Source of the DNA: Micavibrio_C sp964577255
Lineage (GTDB): Bacteria; Pseudomonadota; Alphaproteobacteria; Micavibrionales; Micavibrionaceae
Length of the DNA: 48,228 nucleotides
Reading direction: 5' to 3'
NCBI GenBank assembly: GCA_964577255.1
Contig: CAZNYM010000009.1
Location: 1 to 48,228 of the forward strand
Part shown: positions 7,857 to 16,229 of the stretch, piece by piece
Numbering within the stretch: position 1 is the first letter of the stretch
How the letters are laid out: every line of letters begins with the position of its first letter
Position numbers and translations under genes: made by a program
The notes under the pieces: generated by a model
Database searches by the model: none
What the model saw: only the letters and a program-made list of their open reading frames with translations
What the model was told of the DNA's origin: nothing

Positions 7857-7943
7857 ACAGCCCGGGATGGATGCTCGTGATCTTCGGCGCGATTCTCATC
7901 GCCGTCGGTTTGGTGTGGGTCTACGCACCGGCAATTCCCTGGC
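7853..7943 (+). CDS. DUF2905 family small membrane protein, cut by assembly gap
   Basis: The GTG at 7853 overlaps the waaA TGA as GTGA. The 30 codons before the gap begin MNSPGWMLVIFGAILIAVGL and end in APAIPW: one membrane helix followed by the turn that precedes the usual GRLPGD motif of DUF2905. The rest is missing in the N run at 7944-7953. DUF2905 proteins are normally about 70 aa and have no known function. Its place between waaA and lpxK suggests an envelope role, which is inference. Confidence 0.7.
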
Positions 7944-7953
7944 NNNNNNNNNN
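7944..7953. other. Scaffold gap (10 N)
   Basis: Ten N join a DUF2905 start to a lpxK missing its first few codons. Since about 40 codons of DUF2905 and the start of lpxK are absent, the true gap must be well over 10 nt; the N count is a placeholder. Confidence 0.95.
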
Positions 7954-8958
7954 TTCTGGTACAAGCCGACGATCTCCAGCCATGGCAAAGCCTGGCTTCT
8001 GAGCCCGCTTGCCTGGATTTACAACGGCGCGCGCACGCGCTGGAACGCCCGCATCGAGCCACAGAAGGCGCCGCTGCCCGTCATCTGCGTGGGGAATTTC
8101 GTCGCCGGCGGCAGCGGCAAGACCCCCGTGTGCATGGCGCTCATGGATCTCGTGAAAAAACATGGCCTTGCCGGCGACCCGGCCTTTCTGACTCGTGGTT
8201 ATGGAGGCAGCCTGCGTGGCCCCGTGCGCGTCGATGCCGCGCGGCACGGCTACGAGCAGGTGGGCGACGAAGCCCTGCTGCTGACCCGCCACGGCCCGGT
8301 CTATGTGGCGCGCAAGCGCCTGGCGGGTGTGCAGGAAGCGGCGGCGGCAGGCCATGACCTCGTCATCCTGGACGACGGGCTGCAGAATTACAGCCTGCGG
8401 AAAAACCTTTCCTTCGCCGTGGTCGACACCGATGCGGGCCTTGGCAACGGCAAGCTTCTGCCGGCAGGCCCCTTGCGCGCGCCCGCCGAGGAAACACTTT
8501 CACGCGCCGATGCCCTGATCATGACCGGGCAGACACAGACCCTGCCCCCTGCGTTGCGCGGCAGCGGCCTGCCGGTTTTCTCGGTGCGCACGACCGTGAA
8601 AAACCCGCCCGAGACCAAATTTTCCTACGCCGCCTTCTGCGGCATCGCCCGGCCGGAGAAATTCCGCCGCACGCTCGACGATCTAGGCGTGAATATCGTC
8701 GATTTTATCCCCTTCCCCGATCATCACCCCTACAGCGCCGAGGACCTCGAGGAGGTTCGCGACATCGCGCTGGCGCTCGGCCTGCGCCTGATCACGACCG
8801 AGAAGGACGCCAAGCGCCTGCCGCCCTCTTTTATTAAGAAAACCAAGCTTTGCGTACTGGCCATCGGCATGGAATTCACCGACGAAGAAGCGCTGTCCGC
8901 CTTCATCGTCCGCAAGCTCAAGAAAAAGCAGCATGAAAAAATTTCGGTACCTGCCTGA
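7954..8958 (+). CDS. lpxK: Tetraacyldisaccharide 4'-kinase, 5' end in gap
   Basis: The open frame after the gap starts FWYKP, which in full LpxK proteins is a few residues from the N-terminus, so almost the whole protein (334 codons) is present. The Walker A region is GNFVAGGSGKTP, the Walker B-like segment is VILDDGLQN, and LTRGYGG, LLPAGPLR and TTEKDAKRLP are all typical. LpxK phosphorylates the 4' position of the lipid A disaccharide at the inner membrane. Its last 26 nt overlap the next acyltransferase gene. The frame is uninterrupted from the first base after the gap. Confidence 0.95.
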   Translation, partial: FWYKPTISSHGKAWLLSPLAWIYNGARTRWNARIEPQKAPLPVICVGNFVAGGSGKTPVCMALMDLVKKHGLAGDPAFLTRGYGGSLRGPVRVDAARHGYEQVGDEALLLTRHGPVYVARKRLAGVQEAAAAGHDLVILDDGLQNYSLRKNLSFAVVDTDAGLGNGKLLPAGPLRAPAEETLSRADALIMTGQTQTLPPALRGSGLPVFSVRTTVKNPPETKFSYAAFCGIARPEKFRRTLDDLGVNIVDFIPFPDHHPYSAEDLEEVRDIALALGLRLITTEKDAKRLPPSFIKKTKLCVLAIGMEFTDEEALSAFIVRKLKKKQHEKISVPA

Positions 8959-9814
8959 AGCCGTTGCGCTCTATCTTTTCTTCTTTCTGTGCAAGGCGCT
9001 CGGGCTCGACCGCGCTTCGGCGCTCGGCGGCTGGCTGGGGCGCACCATCGGCCCGCGCCTGGGCGCCACGCGCCGGGCTTACGCCCAGCTGAGGCGGGCG
9101 CTGCCGGATCTTTCATCCGCGCGCTGCGATGAAATCATAAAGGATATGTGGGATCACCTGGGGCGGGTCGCGGCCGAATACCCGCATCTGGCGCAGATCG
9201 CGGCCGAGCGCACCGAAGTCGCCGGCCTTGAGAAAATTCAGGCGCTAAAAGACAACGGCCGGGGCGGCATCGTCTTTTCCGGGCATATCGGCAACTGGGA
9301 AGTGTTGCCCTTTCACGCCCCGCGCGCGGCCGGCGTGCCGCTTGAAAGCGTTTACCGGCGGCTTAACAACCCTTATGCCAACCGGCTGCTGGAAAAAATC
9401 CGCAACGGCAGCGGCGCCGCCCGCAACCACGCCAAATCGAAAAGCGGCACGCGGCAGATGGTCGGATCGCTGGCGGACGGCCGCCATATCATCATTCTGA
9501 TCGACCAGAAATACAACGAAGGCATCGCCGCGCTCTTTTTCGGCCGCCCCGCCATGACCAGCACCGCCTTCGTGCAGCTGGCGCAGAAATTTTCCTGCCC
9601 GCTTGTGCCCGCGCGCTGCGAACGCCTTGAGGGCGCACATTTCAAGGTGACTTATTTCGATCCGCTGCCGGTCACGGACGCGCAGGAGCATAAGCTCCCG
9701 GAAAGTGCCGTGATAGAACAGGCCCACGCGCTGCTGGAAAGCTGGATCACGGAGCGCCCGGCGCAATGGCTGTGGCTGCACCGGCGCTGGCCCGGAAAAG
9801 AATATCAGGAATAG
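8933..9814 (+). CDS. lpxL: Lipid A late acyltransferase (LpxL/HtrB family)
   Basis: 293 aa with ATG at 8933, inside the end of lpxK. An N-terminal hydrophobic segment (about 9-24) precedes the LPLAT domain with the catalytic HX4E as HIGNWE (His118, Glu123). Later blocks are LIDQKYNEG, FFGRPAMTSTAF and PAQWLWLHRRWP, which are characteristic of the LpxL/LpxM family. It adds secondary acyl chains to Kdo2-lipid A, consistent with waaA and lpxK upstream. Which acyl chain and which position cannot be told. It converges on the next gene with a 10-nt overlap. Confidence 0.88.
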   Translation: MKKFRYLPEAVALYLFFFLCKALGLDRASALGGWLGRTIGPRLGATRRAYAQLRRALPDLSSARCDEIIKDMWDHLGRVAAEYPHLAQIAAERTEVAGLEKIQALKDNGRGGIVFSGHIGNWEVLPFHAPRAAGVPLESVYRRLNNPYANRLLEKIRNGSGAARNHAKSKSGTRQMVGSLADGRHIIILIDQKYNEGIAALFFGRPAMTSTAFVQLAQKFSCPLVPARCERLEGAHFKVTYFDPLPVTDAQEHKLPESAVIEQAHALLESWITERPAQWLWLHRRWPGKEYQE

Positions 9815-10935
9815 AAGCTGTTGCGGCCCTGGGCCATGTCCTGCTCGGCGCGCACGATCACCTGCGCCATCACCGGGCCGAAAATCTGCTTGCCCGCTTC
9901 GGTGAACATGGTTTCGCCCAACTGATCGCGCAGGAACGCCAGCACCACCTTGGGCCCGGCGCTTTTCAGGCCGCGCTCCTCGAGGATATTGATGGTTTCC
10001 TTCATCGTCTGCTCGTAGGACAGGCCGGCCGACGTGCCGACATCGGCTTCATGCAGCAGCATGGCCATCAGCGCCATTTTCGGATTGTCTTCATAGCGGC
10101 GCAGCTTGCCCATCATCAGCAGGGATACATCCTCGTTGTAGCCTTCCCAGAAATAATGGCGGTAGATTTTCTTCATCCGCACGCAGGGGCTGTTGTCTCC
10201 GGCGAAGAAAGTAATGTCGGTGCAAAACACCAGCGTTTCAATCGCACCCGTGATGTCAGAAGACAGGCCGGCCGCGGTGAAGAACGGCCGGGCGGCATCG
10301 ATCGCCTGTTGCTCCATGTAGCCGGGGGTGTAGACGGCATCGCGCATATTGTCGCCGCCCTGATGCCCCAGATCGTGAATGCAACTGGCAGCAAGCAGCG
10401 TGGCGATATCGTCCTTGTCCAGTTCGCGCGGCGTGCCCTTGAACAGGCGGTTATGCGTGACCATCAGGCGGATGCTGTGGAACAAAACTTTACGATAGTG
10501 TTCGTTGCCGTGGTATTGCAGCGTGTTGGGCAATTCGGCGAGAACGGCCGCGAGAAAGGCGCAGCGCACCGGCAGACTTTGCAGGTCGAGCGCCATGTGC
10601 GCCGCCGCCTGCGCCACCAGCGCGGGCAGACCTGGCAGACCTCCTTCGGCTTCCCAGCGGTTGAAGAGCGTGGCGCAGCTCAGGCCATAAGCAGAAATGT
10701 CGTCGCCAAACAAAACCCCCGCCGCCGAGGACACGCGGTCGCCGTCGGCGGCGAAGCGCTGGCGCAGGGCCGGCAGGAGTGCGGTTATCGCATTATGGTC
10801 AATAAAACCACCTTCCGGCACGGCACGGGCACAGACATCTTCCAACCAATTGAAAATGTTGGAAAATTCATCTTGATTGAGAGGCGATTGCCGGCGGTCG
10901 GGTTGCAAGGACGGCTCCTTTGATAGCTCGTACAT
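9805..10935 (-). CDS. HD-domain protein resembling class I cyclic nucleotide phosphodiesterases
   Basis: 376 aa from ATG at 10935; the frame is open further upstream but only into the aroG leader. After about 130 residues without recognised motifs comes an HD/PDEase-type metal site: YHGNEHYRKV (His142, His146), CIHDLGHQGGDN (His187-Asp188, His191) and LLHEADVG (His295, Asp298). The spacing and the Y-H-x-x-x-H plus HDxxHxGxxN pattern are like PDEase I. Metal-dependent phosphohydrolase activity is likely; a cyclic-nucleotide substrate is only suggested. No membrane segment or other domain is visible. It is divergent from aroG. Confidence 0.7.
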   Translation of the reverse strand: MYELSKEPSLQPDRRQSPLNQDEFSNIFNWLEDVCARAVPEGGFIDHNAITALLPALRQRFAADGDRVSSAAGVLFGDDISAYGLSCATLFNRWEAEGGLPGLPALVAQAAAHMALDLQSLPVRCAFLAAVLAELPNTLQYHGNEHYRKVLFHSIRLMVTHNRLFKGTPRELDKDDIATLLAASCIHDLGHQGGDNMRDAVYTPGYMEQQAIDAARPFFTAAGLSSDITGAIETLVFCTDITFFAGDNSPCVRMKKIYRHYFWEGYNEDVSLLMMGKLRRYEDNPKMALMAMLLHEADVGTSAGLSYEQTMKETINILEERGLKSAGPKVVLAFLRDQLGETMFTEAGKQIFGPVMAQVIVRAEQDMAQGRNSFYS

Positions 10936-11048
10936 ACAGGAGAATAGCCTAGACTTTATTGATAGAAGGTTGAAGCCTGGGTTTTTCTTGCGCCGCAAAA
11001 GAAAATTTCTTAGTTTTTTCGGTAATCGAATCCCTGAAGGAAGTTTCC

Positions 11049-12443
11049 GTGACGCAGACCTGGTCCCCGCAAAGCTGGCGCGACAAACCGGCAAAGCAAT
11101 TGCCCGCTTACCCCGATGCCGCCGCGCTGGCGGAAGCGGAGAAAACGCTCAAGGCCATGCCGCCTCTGGTGTTCGCCGGGGAGGCGCGTAGCCTGCAGGC
11201 ACACCTGGCGGACGTCGCGGCGGGCCGCGCCTTCCTGCTGCAGGGTGGCGATTGCGCCGAAAGTTTTGCCGAGTTCGGCGCGCCCAAGATCCGCGACAGT
11301 TTCCGCGTGCTGTTGCAGATGGCGGTGGCGCTCACCTATGCGGGCGCCTTGCCAGTCGTCAAAGTCGGGCGCATGGCGGGACAGTTCGCCAAGCCGCGTT
11401 CTGAAGACACAGAAACGCGCGACGGCAAGACGATGCCCAGCTATCGCGGCGACATCATCAACGGTTTTGAATTTGAAGAGTCTGACCGCCAACCCGACCC
11501 GCAACGCATGGTGCGCGCCTATAACCAGTCGGCCGCAACGCTCAACCTGCTGCGCGCGTTCGCGCAGGGTGGTTATGCCGACCTGCACCGCGTTTCCAAA
11601 TGGAGCCTCGACTTCGCCAAGGACAGCCCCTCGAACGCGCGCTTTCAGGATCTGGCCCAGCGCATCGACGAGGCGCTCGGGTTCATGGCCGCCTGCGGCG
11701 TCACCGGTGACAAGGTGCCCGCCATCCGCGAAACCGATTTTTACACCTCGCACGAAGCCCTGCTGCTGCCTTATGAAGAAGCGCTGACCCGCACCGACAG
11801 CACCACCGGCGAATGGTATGCCTGTTCCGCCCATTTCCTTTGGATCGGCGCGCGCACCAACCAGACCGAAGGCGCGCAGGTGGAGTTCGTGCGCGGCATT
11901 AAAAACCCGATCGGCCTCAAATGCCCGCCCAACCTCGACACAGACACGCTTCTGCGACTGATCGATACGCTCAACCCCGCCAACATTCCCGGCCGCCTGA
12001 CCCTGATCGCCCGCATGGGCCATGATCAGGTCGAGGACAAGCTCGCGCCGCTCGTGCGCGCGGTCAAAGCCGAAGGCCGCGCGGTGGCGTGGTCGTGCGA
12101 TCCGATGCACGGCAACACGGTGAAATCGGCTTCAGGCTACAAGACCCGCCGCTTCGATCACGTGTTACGGGAAGTGAAGGGCTTTTTCGCCGTGCACGAG
12201 GCCGAGGGTACCTGGCCGGGGGGCGTGCACCTGGAACTTACCGGCCAGAACGTGACCGAATGCACCGGCGGCGCGGAAAAAATTACAGACGAAAACCTTT
12301 CCGACCGCTATCATACCCACTGTGATCCGCGCCTGAACGCCAATCAGGCTCTTGAAATGGCTTTTCTGGTGGCGGACGAGCTTAAAAAACTGCGCGGCCG
12401 GTTCGCCCCTTCTCAAAAGGCATCCCCCCTCGCCGCGGAATAA
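11049..12443 (+). CDS. aroG: Class II 3-deoxy-7-phosphoheptulonate synthase (DAHP synthase)
   Basis: 464 aa with a GTG start at 11049 behind AAGGAAG (11037-11043). Plant/mycobacterial-type (class II) blocks are clear: WRDKPAKQLPAYPD, FLLQGGDCAESF, RMAGQFAKPRS, SYRGDIINGFEF, RMVRAYNQSAATLNLLRAF, GLKCPPNLD, WSCDPMHGNT and GGVHLELTGQNVTEC. It condenses phosphoenolpyruvate and erythrose 4-phosphate, the first step of aromatic synthesis, in the cytoplasm. nadE follows after 15 nt, so the two probably share a transcript. This class is common in alphaproteobacteria. Confidence 0.96.
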   Translation: MTQTWSPQSWRDKPAKQLPAYPDAAALAEAEKTLKAMPPLVFAGEARSLQAHLADVAAGRAFLLQGGDCAESFAEFGAPKIRDSFRVLLQMAVALTYAGALPVVKVGRMAGQFAKPRSEDTETRDGKTMPSYRGDIINGFEFEESDRQPDPQRMVRAYNQSAATLNLLRAFAQGGYADLHRVSKWSLDFAKDSPSNARFQDLAQRIDEALGFMAACGVTGDKVPAIRETDFYTSHEALLLPYEEALTRTDSTTGEWYACSAHFLWIGARTNQTEGAQVEFVRGIKNPIGLKCPPNLDTDTLLRLIDTLNPANIPGRLTLIARMGHDQVEDKLAPLVRAVKAEGRAVAWSCDPMHGNTVKSASGYKTRRFDHVLREVKGFFAVHEAEGTWPGGVHLELTGQNVTECTGGAEKITDENLSDRYHTHCDPRLNANQALEMAFLVADELKKLRGRFAPSQKASPLAAE

Positions 12444-12458
12444 TGGCGAGGTCCGTTG

Positions 12459-14093
12459 ATGACGGCATTGCATATCACACTGGCCCAGATCAACCCGGTC
12501 GTAGGCGACATCGCGGGCAATCTGGCCCGCATCCGGGCCGTACGCGACCAAGCACCGGCATCCACCGACCTTATCGTCTATCCTGAACTCGCGCTGTGCG
12601 GTTACCCGACCGAAGACCTCGTGCTCAAGCCCGCCTTTCAGCGCGACGTACGCGCAGCCGTAGAAACGCTGGTCAGGGAAAGCGCCGGCACAGCGATTCA
12701 CCTCGCGATTTCCTGCCCGTGGAAGGATGGCGAGCATCTTTACAACGCCCTGCATTTGATCGGCGAGGGAAAGATCAAGGGCACGGTTCACAAGCATCAC
12801 CTGCCCAATTACGGCGTGTTCGACGAAAAGCGCCTGTTCAAATCGGGCACGCCCGCAAGCCCGCTGACACTCAAAGGGCATAAGATAGGGCTTCTGATCT
12901 GCGAGGATTTCTGGTTTCCCGACGTCGCTGGCAAGCTGGTGAAGGAAGGCGCCGAGATGTTGATCGTCAGCAACGCGAGCCCCTACGCCGCCGGCAAGCA
13001 TGAAATGCGCCTGGCCCAGGCGCAGGCGCGCATCCGCGAAAACAGCCTGCCGCTCCTGTACCTCAATCTGTGGGGCGGGCAAGACGACATCGTTTTCGAC
13101 GGATTGTCCTTCATCCTCAATGAAAAAGGGGGCACAGTGCTGCAGGCCCGCGCCTTCGCCGATGACATCCATCACACCGTCTGGGAGCGCGCGGGCAACG
13201 GCCACTGGCTGTGCCTGACCGATACCATCCACGCGCGCCCCGGGCCGGAAGAGGAAATTTACGGAGCTCTGGTCGCAGCCCTTCGCGATTACGTGCGCAA
13301 GAACGGCTTTCCCGGCGTGATCCTGGGCCTGTCGGGCGGGATCGACAGCGCTCTTTCCGCCGCCATCGCCGCCGACGCGCTGGGCCATGACGCCGTGCGC
13401 GGGGTGATGATGCCTTCGATCTACACCTCGGCCGAGAGCCTGGAGGACGCCGCCGAAAGCGCCCGCCTGCTCAGGATCCGTTACGACACGGTGCCGATCA
13501 AGGACAGCGTCATGGCGCTTGAGGCGGCGCTGGCCCCGCTTTTGCCGCCGCACGCCCCCGGCATCGTTCACGAAAACCTGCAGTCGCGTGCGCGCGGCGT
13601 GATTTTGATGGCGCTTTCGAACGCCACCGGCGCGATGGTGCTCTCCACCGGCAATAAATCAGAAATGGCGACGGGTTACGCCACGCTTTATGGCGACATG
13701 TGCGGCGGCTACAACGCGCTCAAGGACGTCTACAAGACCGAAGTGTATAAGCTCGCGGCCTGGCGCAACGCCGAGGGCACGGTGATCCCCGCGCGGGTGA
13801 TGACCAAGGCGCCCACGGCCGAGCTGCGCTACAACCAGACCGACCAGGACACGCTGCCGCCCTATCCGGTTCTGGACGAGATCCTGCAAAGCCTGATCGA
13901 AAAAGATCGCGGCATCGGCGAAACTGCCAAAGAGACCGGCCATGCCCGGGATCTGGTCGCGCGCGTGGACAGCCTGCTGACGCGGGCGGAATACAAGCGT
14001 TATCAATCCGCGCCCGGGCCGAAAATCAGCGCCCGGGCTTTCGCCCGCGAGCGCCGCTATCCCCTGACCAACGGCTATAACGAGAAAAAATAA
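12459..14093 (+). CDS. nadE: Glutamine-dependent NAD+ synthetase
   Basis: 544 aa from ATG at 12459, with GCGAGG about 8 nt upstream. The N-terminal nitrilase-like glutaminase domain has the Glu-Lys-Cys triad (Glu43 in YPELALCGYP, Lys112 in HKHHLPNYG, Cys148 in ICEDFW). The C-terminal synthetase domain has the P-loop LSGGIDSAL, the STGNKSE block and the GGYNALKDVYKTEVY segment. It amidates deamido-NAD+ using glutamine and ATP, the last step of NAD+ synthesis. It lies between aroG and gltX on the same strand. Confidence 0.96.
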   Translation: MTALHITLAQINPVVGDIAGNLARIRAVRDQAPASTDLIVYPELALCGYPTEDLVLKPAFQRDVRAAVETLVRESAGTAIHLAISCPWKDGEHLYNALHLIGEGKIKGTVHKHHLPNYGVFDEKRLFKSGTPASPLTLKGHKIGLLICEDFWFPDVAGKLVKEGAEMLIVSNASPYAAGKHEMRLAQAQARIRENSLPLLYLNLWGGQDDIVFDGLSFILNEKGGTVLQARAFADDIHHTVWERAGNGHWLCLTDTIHARPGPEEEIYGALVAALRDYVRKNGFPGVILGLSGGIDSALSAAIAADALGHDAVRGVMMPSIYTSAESLEDAAESARLLRIRYDTVPIKDSVMALEAALAPLLPPHAPGIVHENLQSRARGVILMALSNATGAMVLSTGNKSEMATGYATLYGDMCGGYNALKDVYKTEVYKLAAWRNAEGTVIPARVMTKAPTAELRYNQTDQDTLPPYPVLDEILQSLIEKDRGIGETAKETGHARDLVARVDSLLTRAEYKRYQSAPGPKISARAFARERRYPLTNGYNEKK

Positions 14094-14147
14094 TCGCTGG
14101 AAACAGCGGAAAAATCCTGTTAAACAGGCAGCTTAACGAGGTTTACC

Positions 14148-15494
14148 GTGTCTGTGCGCGTTCGTTTTGCCCCTTCCCCCACCGGTTTCCTGCACGTCGG
14201 CAACGTGCGGACAGCCGTGGTCACGTGGCTGTTCGCCAAAAAGCACAACGGCCATTTCCTGCTGCGCATCGACGACACCGACCTTGAGCGCAGCAAACTC
14301 GAGTACGAGGAAGACATCGAAAGCTGCCTGATGTGGCTGGGCCTGCCGTGGCAGGAGAAAGCGCGCCAGCGCGACCGCATGGACGCCTACAACCAGAAAA
14401 TCGCGCTTTTGAAAAAGAATGGCCGGCTTTATGCCTGCTACGAGACGCCGGAGGAGCTGGCGCTCAAGCGCAAGACCCAGCTTTCCCGCGGCCTGCCCCC
14501 GGTTTACGACCGCGCGGCGCTGAAGCTGAGCGACGAACAGAAATCAAAGTACGAAAAAGAGGGCCGCCAGCCGCACTGGCGCTTCCTGCTGAACGACGAC
14601 CCGATCCTGTGGGACGACCTGGTGCGCGGCCCGGTGAAATTCGACGCCACCACCATGTCCGACCCCGTGCTGCTGCGCGAGGACGGCACTCCGCTTTACC
14701 ATCTGTGCTCGGTGATCGACGACATCGATTACGACATCACCCATATCGTGCGCGGCGAGGATCATGTGTCCAACACCGCCATGCATATTCAGATGTTCAA
14801 GGCGCTGGGGGCTGAGCCGCCTTTATTCGCGCATCTGCCGCTGCTCTCCGATCCCGAGGGGGGCAAGCTTTCCAAACGCCTGGGCTCGATGAGCGTGCGG
14901 GATATGCGCGTGGAGGAAGGGCTTGAGCCGATGGCGATCGTAAGCCTGCTCGCGCGCCTGGGCACATCCGACCCGATCGAACCTTTTGCGCGGCTGCAGC
15001 CCTTGGTCGAGTCTTTCGATTTCGCCAAATTCTCGCGCGGGACGCCGAAATTCGACATGGAAGAGCTGCTGCGCCTCAATCAGAAAATCATCCACGAAAC
15101 GCCGTTCGATCAGGTCAATGTACGCCTGGCGCAGGCGGGCATGGCGGGGCTCGATGAGAATTTCTGGAACGCGGTGCGCCCGAACCTGGTGCGCTTAGGC
15201 GACATCCGTCAATGGTGGGACATGGTGCACGGCCCGGTGCAGCCGGTGATCGAGGATGCCGATTTCATCGCGCAGGCCCTCAAGCTGCTTCCGGCCGAGC
15301 CGTGGGGCGCCGACACCTGGAAGCAATGGACCGATGCGGTCAAAACCCAGACCGGCCGCAAGGGCAAGGATCTTTTCATGCCGCTGCGCCAGGCACTGAC
15401 GGGTATGGAACACGGCCCCGAACTGGGCGTGCTGCTGCCCCTGCTGGGCGCGGAAAAAGCAAAAGCGCGGATGGCGAGAAAAGCGGCGGCCTAG
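14148..15494 (+). CDS. gltX: Glutamate-tRNA ligase (class I)
   Basis: 448 aa with a GTG start at 14148 after ACGAGG (14136-14141). The HIGH-like motif is HVGN (residues 16-19) in FAPSPTGFLHVGN and the KMSKS-like motif is KLSKR (about 241-245). The catalytic core is followed by the helical anticodon-binding region. It charges tRNA-Glu with glutamate. Alphaproteobacteria often carry two GltX copies, one of which charges tRNA-Gln for the amidotransferase route; which copy this is cannot be decided here. A 13-nt palindrome (14116-14128) lies just upstream. The stop shares CTAG with the convergent gene. Confidence 0.95.
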   Translation: MSVRVRFAPSPTGFLHVGNVRTAVVTWLFAKKHNGHFLLRIDDTDLERSKLEYEEDIESCLMWLGLPWQEKARQRDRMDAYNQKIALLKKNGRLYACYETPEELALKRKTQLSRGLPPVYDRAALKLSDEQKSKYEKEGRQPHWRFLLNDDPILWDDLVRGPVKFDATTMSDPVLLREDGTPLYHLCSVIDDIDYDITHIVRGEDHVSNTAMHIQMFKALGAEPPLFAHLPLLSDPEGGKLSKRLGSMSVRDMRVEEGLEPMAIVSLLARLGTSDPIEPFARLQPLVESFDFAKFSRGTPKFDMEELLRLNQKIIHETPFDQVNVRLAQAGMAGLDENFWNAVRPNLVRLGDIRQWWDMVHGPVQPVIEDADFIAQALKLLPAEPWGADTWKQWTDAVKTQTGRKGKDLFMPLRQALTGMEHGPELGVLLPLLGAEKAKARMARKAAA

Positions 15495-15667
15495 GCCGAG
15501 ATGTTGACGCGGCTGCCGCGCAGCGGTGAGGTCGGCACGTTATCGACGGCCTGCTCGAGGATGCCCGCAAGCGCCCGGTCGCGCTCGGCCGACTGCTTGA
15601 TGACCGAAAGAGCGACGGCCTGCTGGGTCAGGGCGCGGTCGGCGGCGATATTGGCGGGTATCTCCAT
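15491..15667 (-). CDS. Small YjfB-like putative motility protein
   Basis: 58 aa with ATG at 15667 and TAG at 15491-15493, sharing the CTAG with the gltX stop. The sequence begins MEIPANIAADRALTQQAVAL and continues SVIKQSADRALAGILEQ, an amphipathic helix arrangement like the YjfB putative motility family found beside flagellar and chemotaxis genes. The end, PLRGSRVNISA, is specific to this protein. The assignment is by pattern only. It points the same way as an unknown protein and a receiver protein upstream, so the three may form a motility-linked group. Confidence 0.6.
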   Translation of the reverse strand: MEIPANIAADRALTQQAVALSVIKQSAERDRALAGILEQAVDNVPTSPLRGSRVNISA

Positions 15668-15734
15668 GATAAACCTCTATTTTCCAGCTTAACATAAAAT
15701 GCTTAACGCCCGGTGAACAGGGCGAATCAGGCCC

Positions 15735-16211
15735 TTACTCCATGTTCATGTTATGCTTCTTGTAGTAACGCTGGCAAGCCTCGGTCAGCTCTTTCAGCAG
15801 GGCGTTGCCATGAGCGCCGCCGCCGCCGCGCAGATTATTGTCGATAATCACATGCAGCGTGCGGCGGTTGACTTCAAGGATCTCCACCGCGTCGGGATTG
15901 AGCCTATCGATGTTTTCAAGAAAATTGAGAGCAATGTCGGCGACTTCCGTCAGAAGGCCGAATTTGAACATAGCGCCGTTGGCCTTGATGTCGATGAGCG
16001 GCGCCGTTTTGCTGTCGCGCACGAGCTTGACGCCCTTGTCCAGGCGCTCAAGGATCTTCTTTGCGATCGGCCCGAAATCGACGTCGTTCTGGGCGATAAA
16101 AGCATCGGACTTTTCCAGCAGCGCAGGGTCGATCCCGCCATAACCGCATTTCTGCCGCAGCACATTGGGCGGATTGTAGAACTTGGCCTTGGTTTTTGCT
16201 TTTTTGGTCAT
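15735..16211 (-). CDS. Hypothetical protein adjacent to a response regulator
   Basis: 158 aa, soluble, with a Lys-rich start (MTKKAKTKAKFYNPPNVLRQ) and an alpha-helical body. Visible segments are GYGGIDPALLEKSDAFIAQN, DFGPIAKKILERLDKGV, a FKFGLLTEVADIALNF helix and LRGGGGAHGNALLKELTEAC. I do not recognise a named domain. The helical layout and position beside a receiver protein are compatible with a phosphotransfer or adaptor role, but no Hpt-type HXXKG motif is visible. It ends 67 nt before the YjfB-like gene and starts 18 nt after the receiver gene, so co-transcription is likely. Confidence 0.7.
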   Translation of the reverse strand: MTKKAKTKAKFYNPPNVLRQKCGYGGIDPALLEKSDAFIAQNDVDFGPIAKKILERLDKGVKLVRDSKTAPLIDIKANGAMFKFGLLTEVADIALNFLENIDRLNPDAVEILEVNRRTLHVIIDNNLRGGGGAHGNALLKELTEACQRYYKKHNMNME

Positions 16212-16229
16212 CGCCGCGCGCCGCCCTGA

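Noticed and set aside
10936..11094. N-terminal extension of the HD protein
   Set aside because: It would overlap the aroG start and its ribosome site, and adds a basic segment of no family character.
14116..14128. Palindrome CCTGTTAAACAGG upstream of gltX
   Set aside because: Perfect, but short and isolated, with no matching regulator or second copy, so it is not reported as an operator.
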